A model generated the notes under the pieces. That model searched no databases. It saw only the letters and a program-made list of their open reading frames with translations, and was not told where the DNA came from. From Methanomicrobiales archaeon (lineage in GTDB: Archaea > Halobacteriota > Methanomicrobia > Methanomicrobiales > Methanoculleaceae): DNA of 5,656 nt. The position numbers were made by a program, and so were the translations under genes. The first letter of the stretch is position 1. Each line of letters begins with the position of its first letter. Positions 5,550 to 5,656 of the stretch are shown here, piece after piece. Where the stretch lies: contig JAAYND010000056.1 in NCBI GenBank assembly GCA_012521035.1, positions 1 to 5,656 on the forward strand, in the 5' to 3' direction.

Positions 5550-5656
5550 CGTCGGTGAGCGTGGGATTTTCACGCAGATGCTGGTCGTCACCTTCTTCTG
5601 GAGGATGCGTGAAGGCAGGCTCAACGAGGTGACGACAGAGCACCCGCACGACATCA
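5542..5656 (+). CDS. 5' end of an unrecognised gene (partial)
   Basis: An ATG at 5542 overlaps the last 8 bases of the DUF4062 gene and opens a frame that stays open to the window edge (at least 38 codons; MSSVGERGIFTQMLVVTFFW at the start). About 31 of the 38 third positions are G or C, the pattern of real genes here. A GGCGGTG lies directly before the ATG. The overlap suggests co-transcription with the DUF4062 gene, so the product may work with it. The visible part shows a short hydrophobic stretch (MLVVTFFW) and then a charged, His-containing segment. No family can be named from this fragment. The opposite strand is also open here, so the call is moderate. Confidence 0.5.
   Translation, partial: MSSVGERGIFTQMLVVTFFWRMREGRLNEVTTEHPHDI
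5584..5636. repeat. 10-bp inverted repeat at the start of the last ORF
   Basis: GTCGTCACCT (5584-5593) and AGGTGACGAC (5627-5636) are perfect inverted copies 33 bp apart. A second pair, TTCACGCA (5569-5576) and TGCGTGAA (5606-5613), interleaves with it. A small hairpin (GCGTG, 7-base loop, CACGC; 5559-5575) precedes both. The cluster may be an RNA structure or protein site just after the DUF4062 stop, or simply coincidence in GC-rich coding DNA. Confidence 0.35.

Noticed and set aside
5559..5575. GCGTG/CACGC hairpin as a terminator of the DUF4062 gene
   Set aside because: No T-run follows the stem, and a likely coding frame continues through it.

Overview
The window is GC-rich, densely coded DNA that looks archaeal. 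The best guess is a methanogen of the Methanomicrobiales type (Methanoculleus-like). This rests on codon use strongly biased to C/G at third positions, GGAGG/GGTGA-type Shine-Dalgarno sites, ATGA/GTGA gene overlaps, and the style of the protein families. No marker gene fixes the taxon, so it remains an inference.

Positions 1-3676 form one tightly packed plus-strand operon. It holds the 3' end of an unrecognised upstream gene (1-120), a 58-aa unknown protein (117-293), a 113-aa unknown protein (286-627) and a 971-aa primase/ATPase-type replication protein (624-3539). A small membrane protein follows (3536-3676), whose reading frame continues past two in-frame stop codons to 3793. Each gene overlaps the next by 4-8 bases (ATGA, ATGACTGA, ATGA, GTGA), which implies co-transcription and probably coupled translation. 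A replication protein next to tiny unknown genes points to the replication module of an integrated plasmid or provirus.

The most interesting structure lies inside the replication gene, at about 2968-3350. The coding sequence there becomes AT-richer and encodes a probably disordered, Cys-rich linker. It carries about eleven copies of a TGCAAA/TTTGCA motif, often 12 bp apart, and a perfect 20-bp inverted repeat with arms about 300 bp apart. Between the arms, just before the right one, is an AT-rich stretch. This resembles an iteron-type replication origin embedded in the initiator's own gene, as in the lambda O gene. That function is inferred from sequence pattern only.

Positions 3794-4023 are AT-richer and hold no certain gene. 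A 53-aa minus-strand ORF with a signal- or membrane-like N-terminus (3814-3975) is possible. The plus strand then has a 24-codon ORF (4024-4098) that overlaps by ATGA a 484-aa DUF4062 / GHKL-type ATPase / winged-helix protein (4095-5549). In that protein the DUF4062 module sits where related regulators carry an AlbA_2 (Schlafen-like) domain, so it is a plausible sensor or defence-type accessory gene. A further ORF starts at 5542, overlaps the DUF4062 gene by 8 bases and runs off the end of the window.
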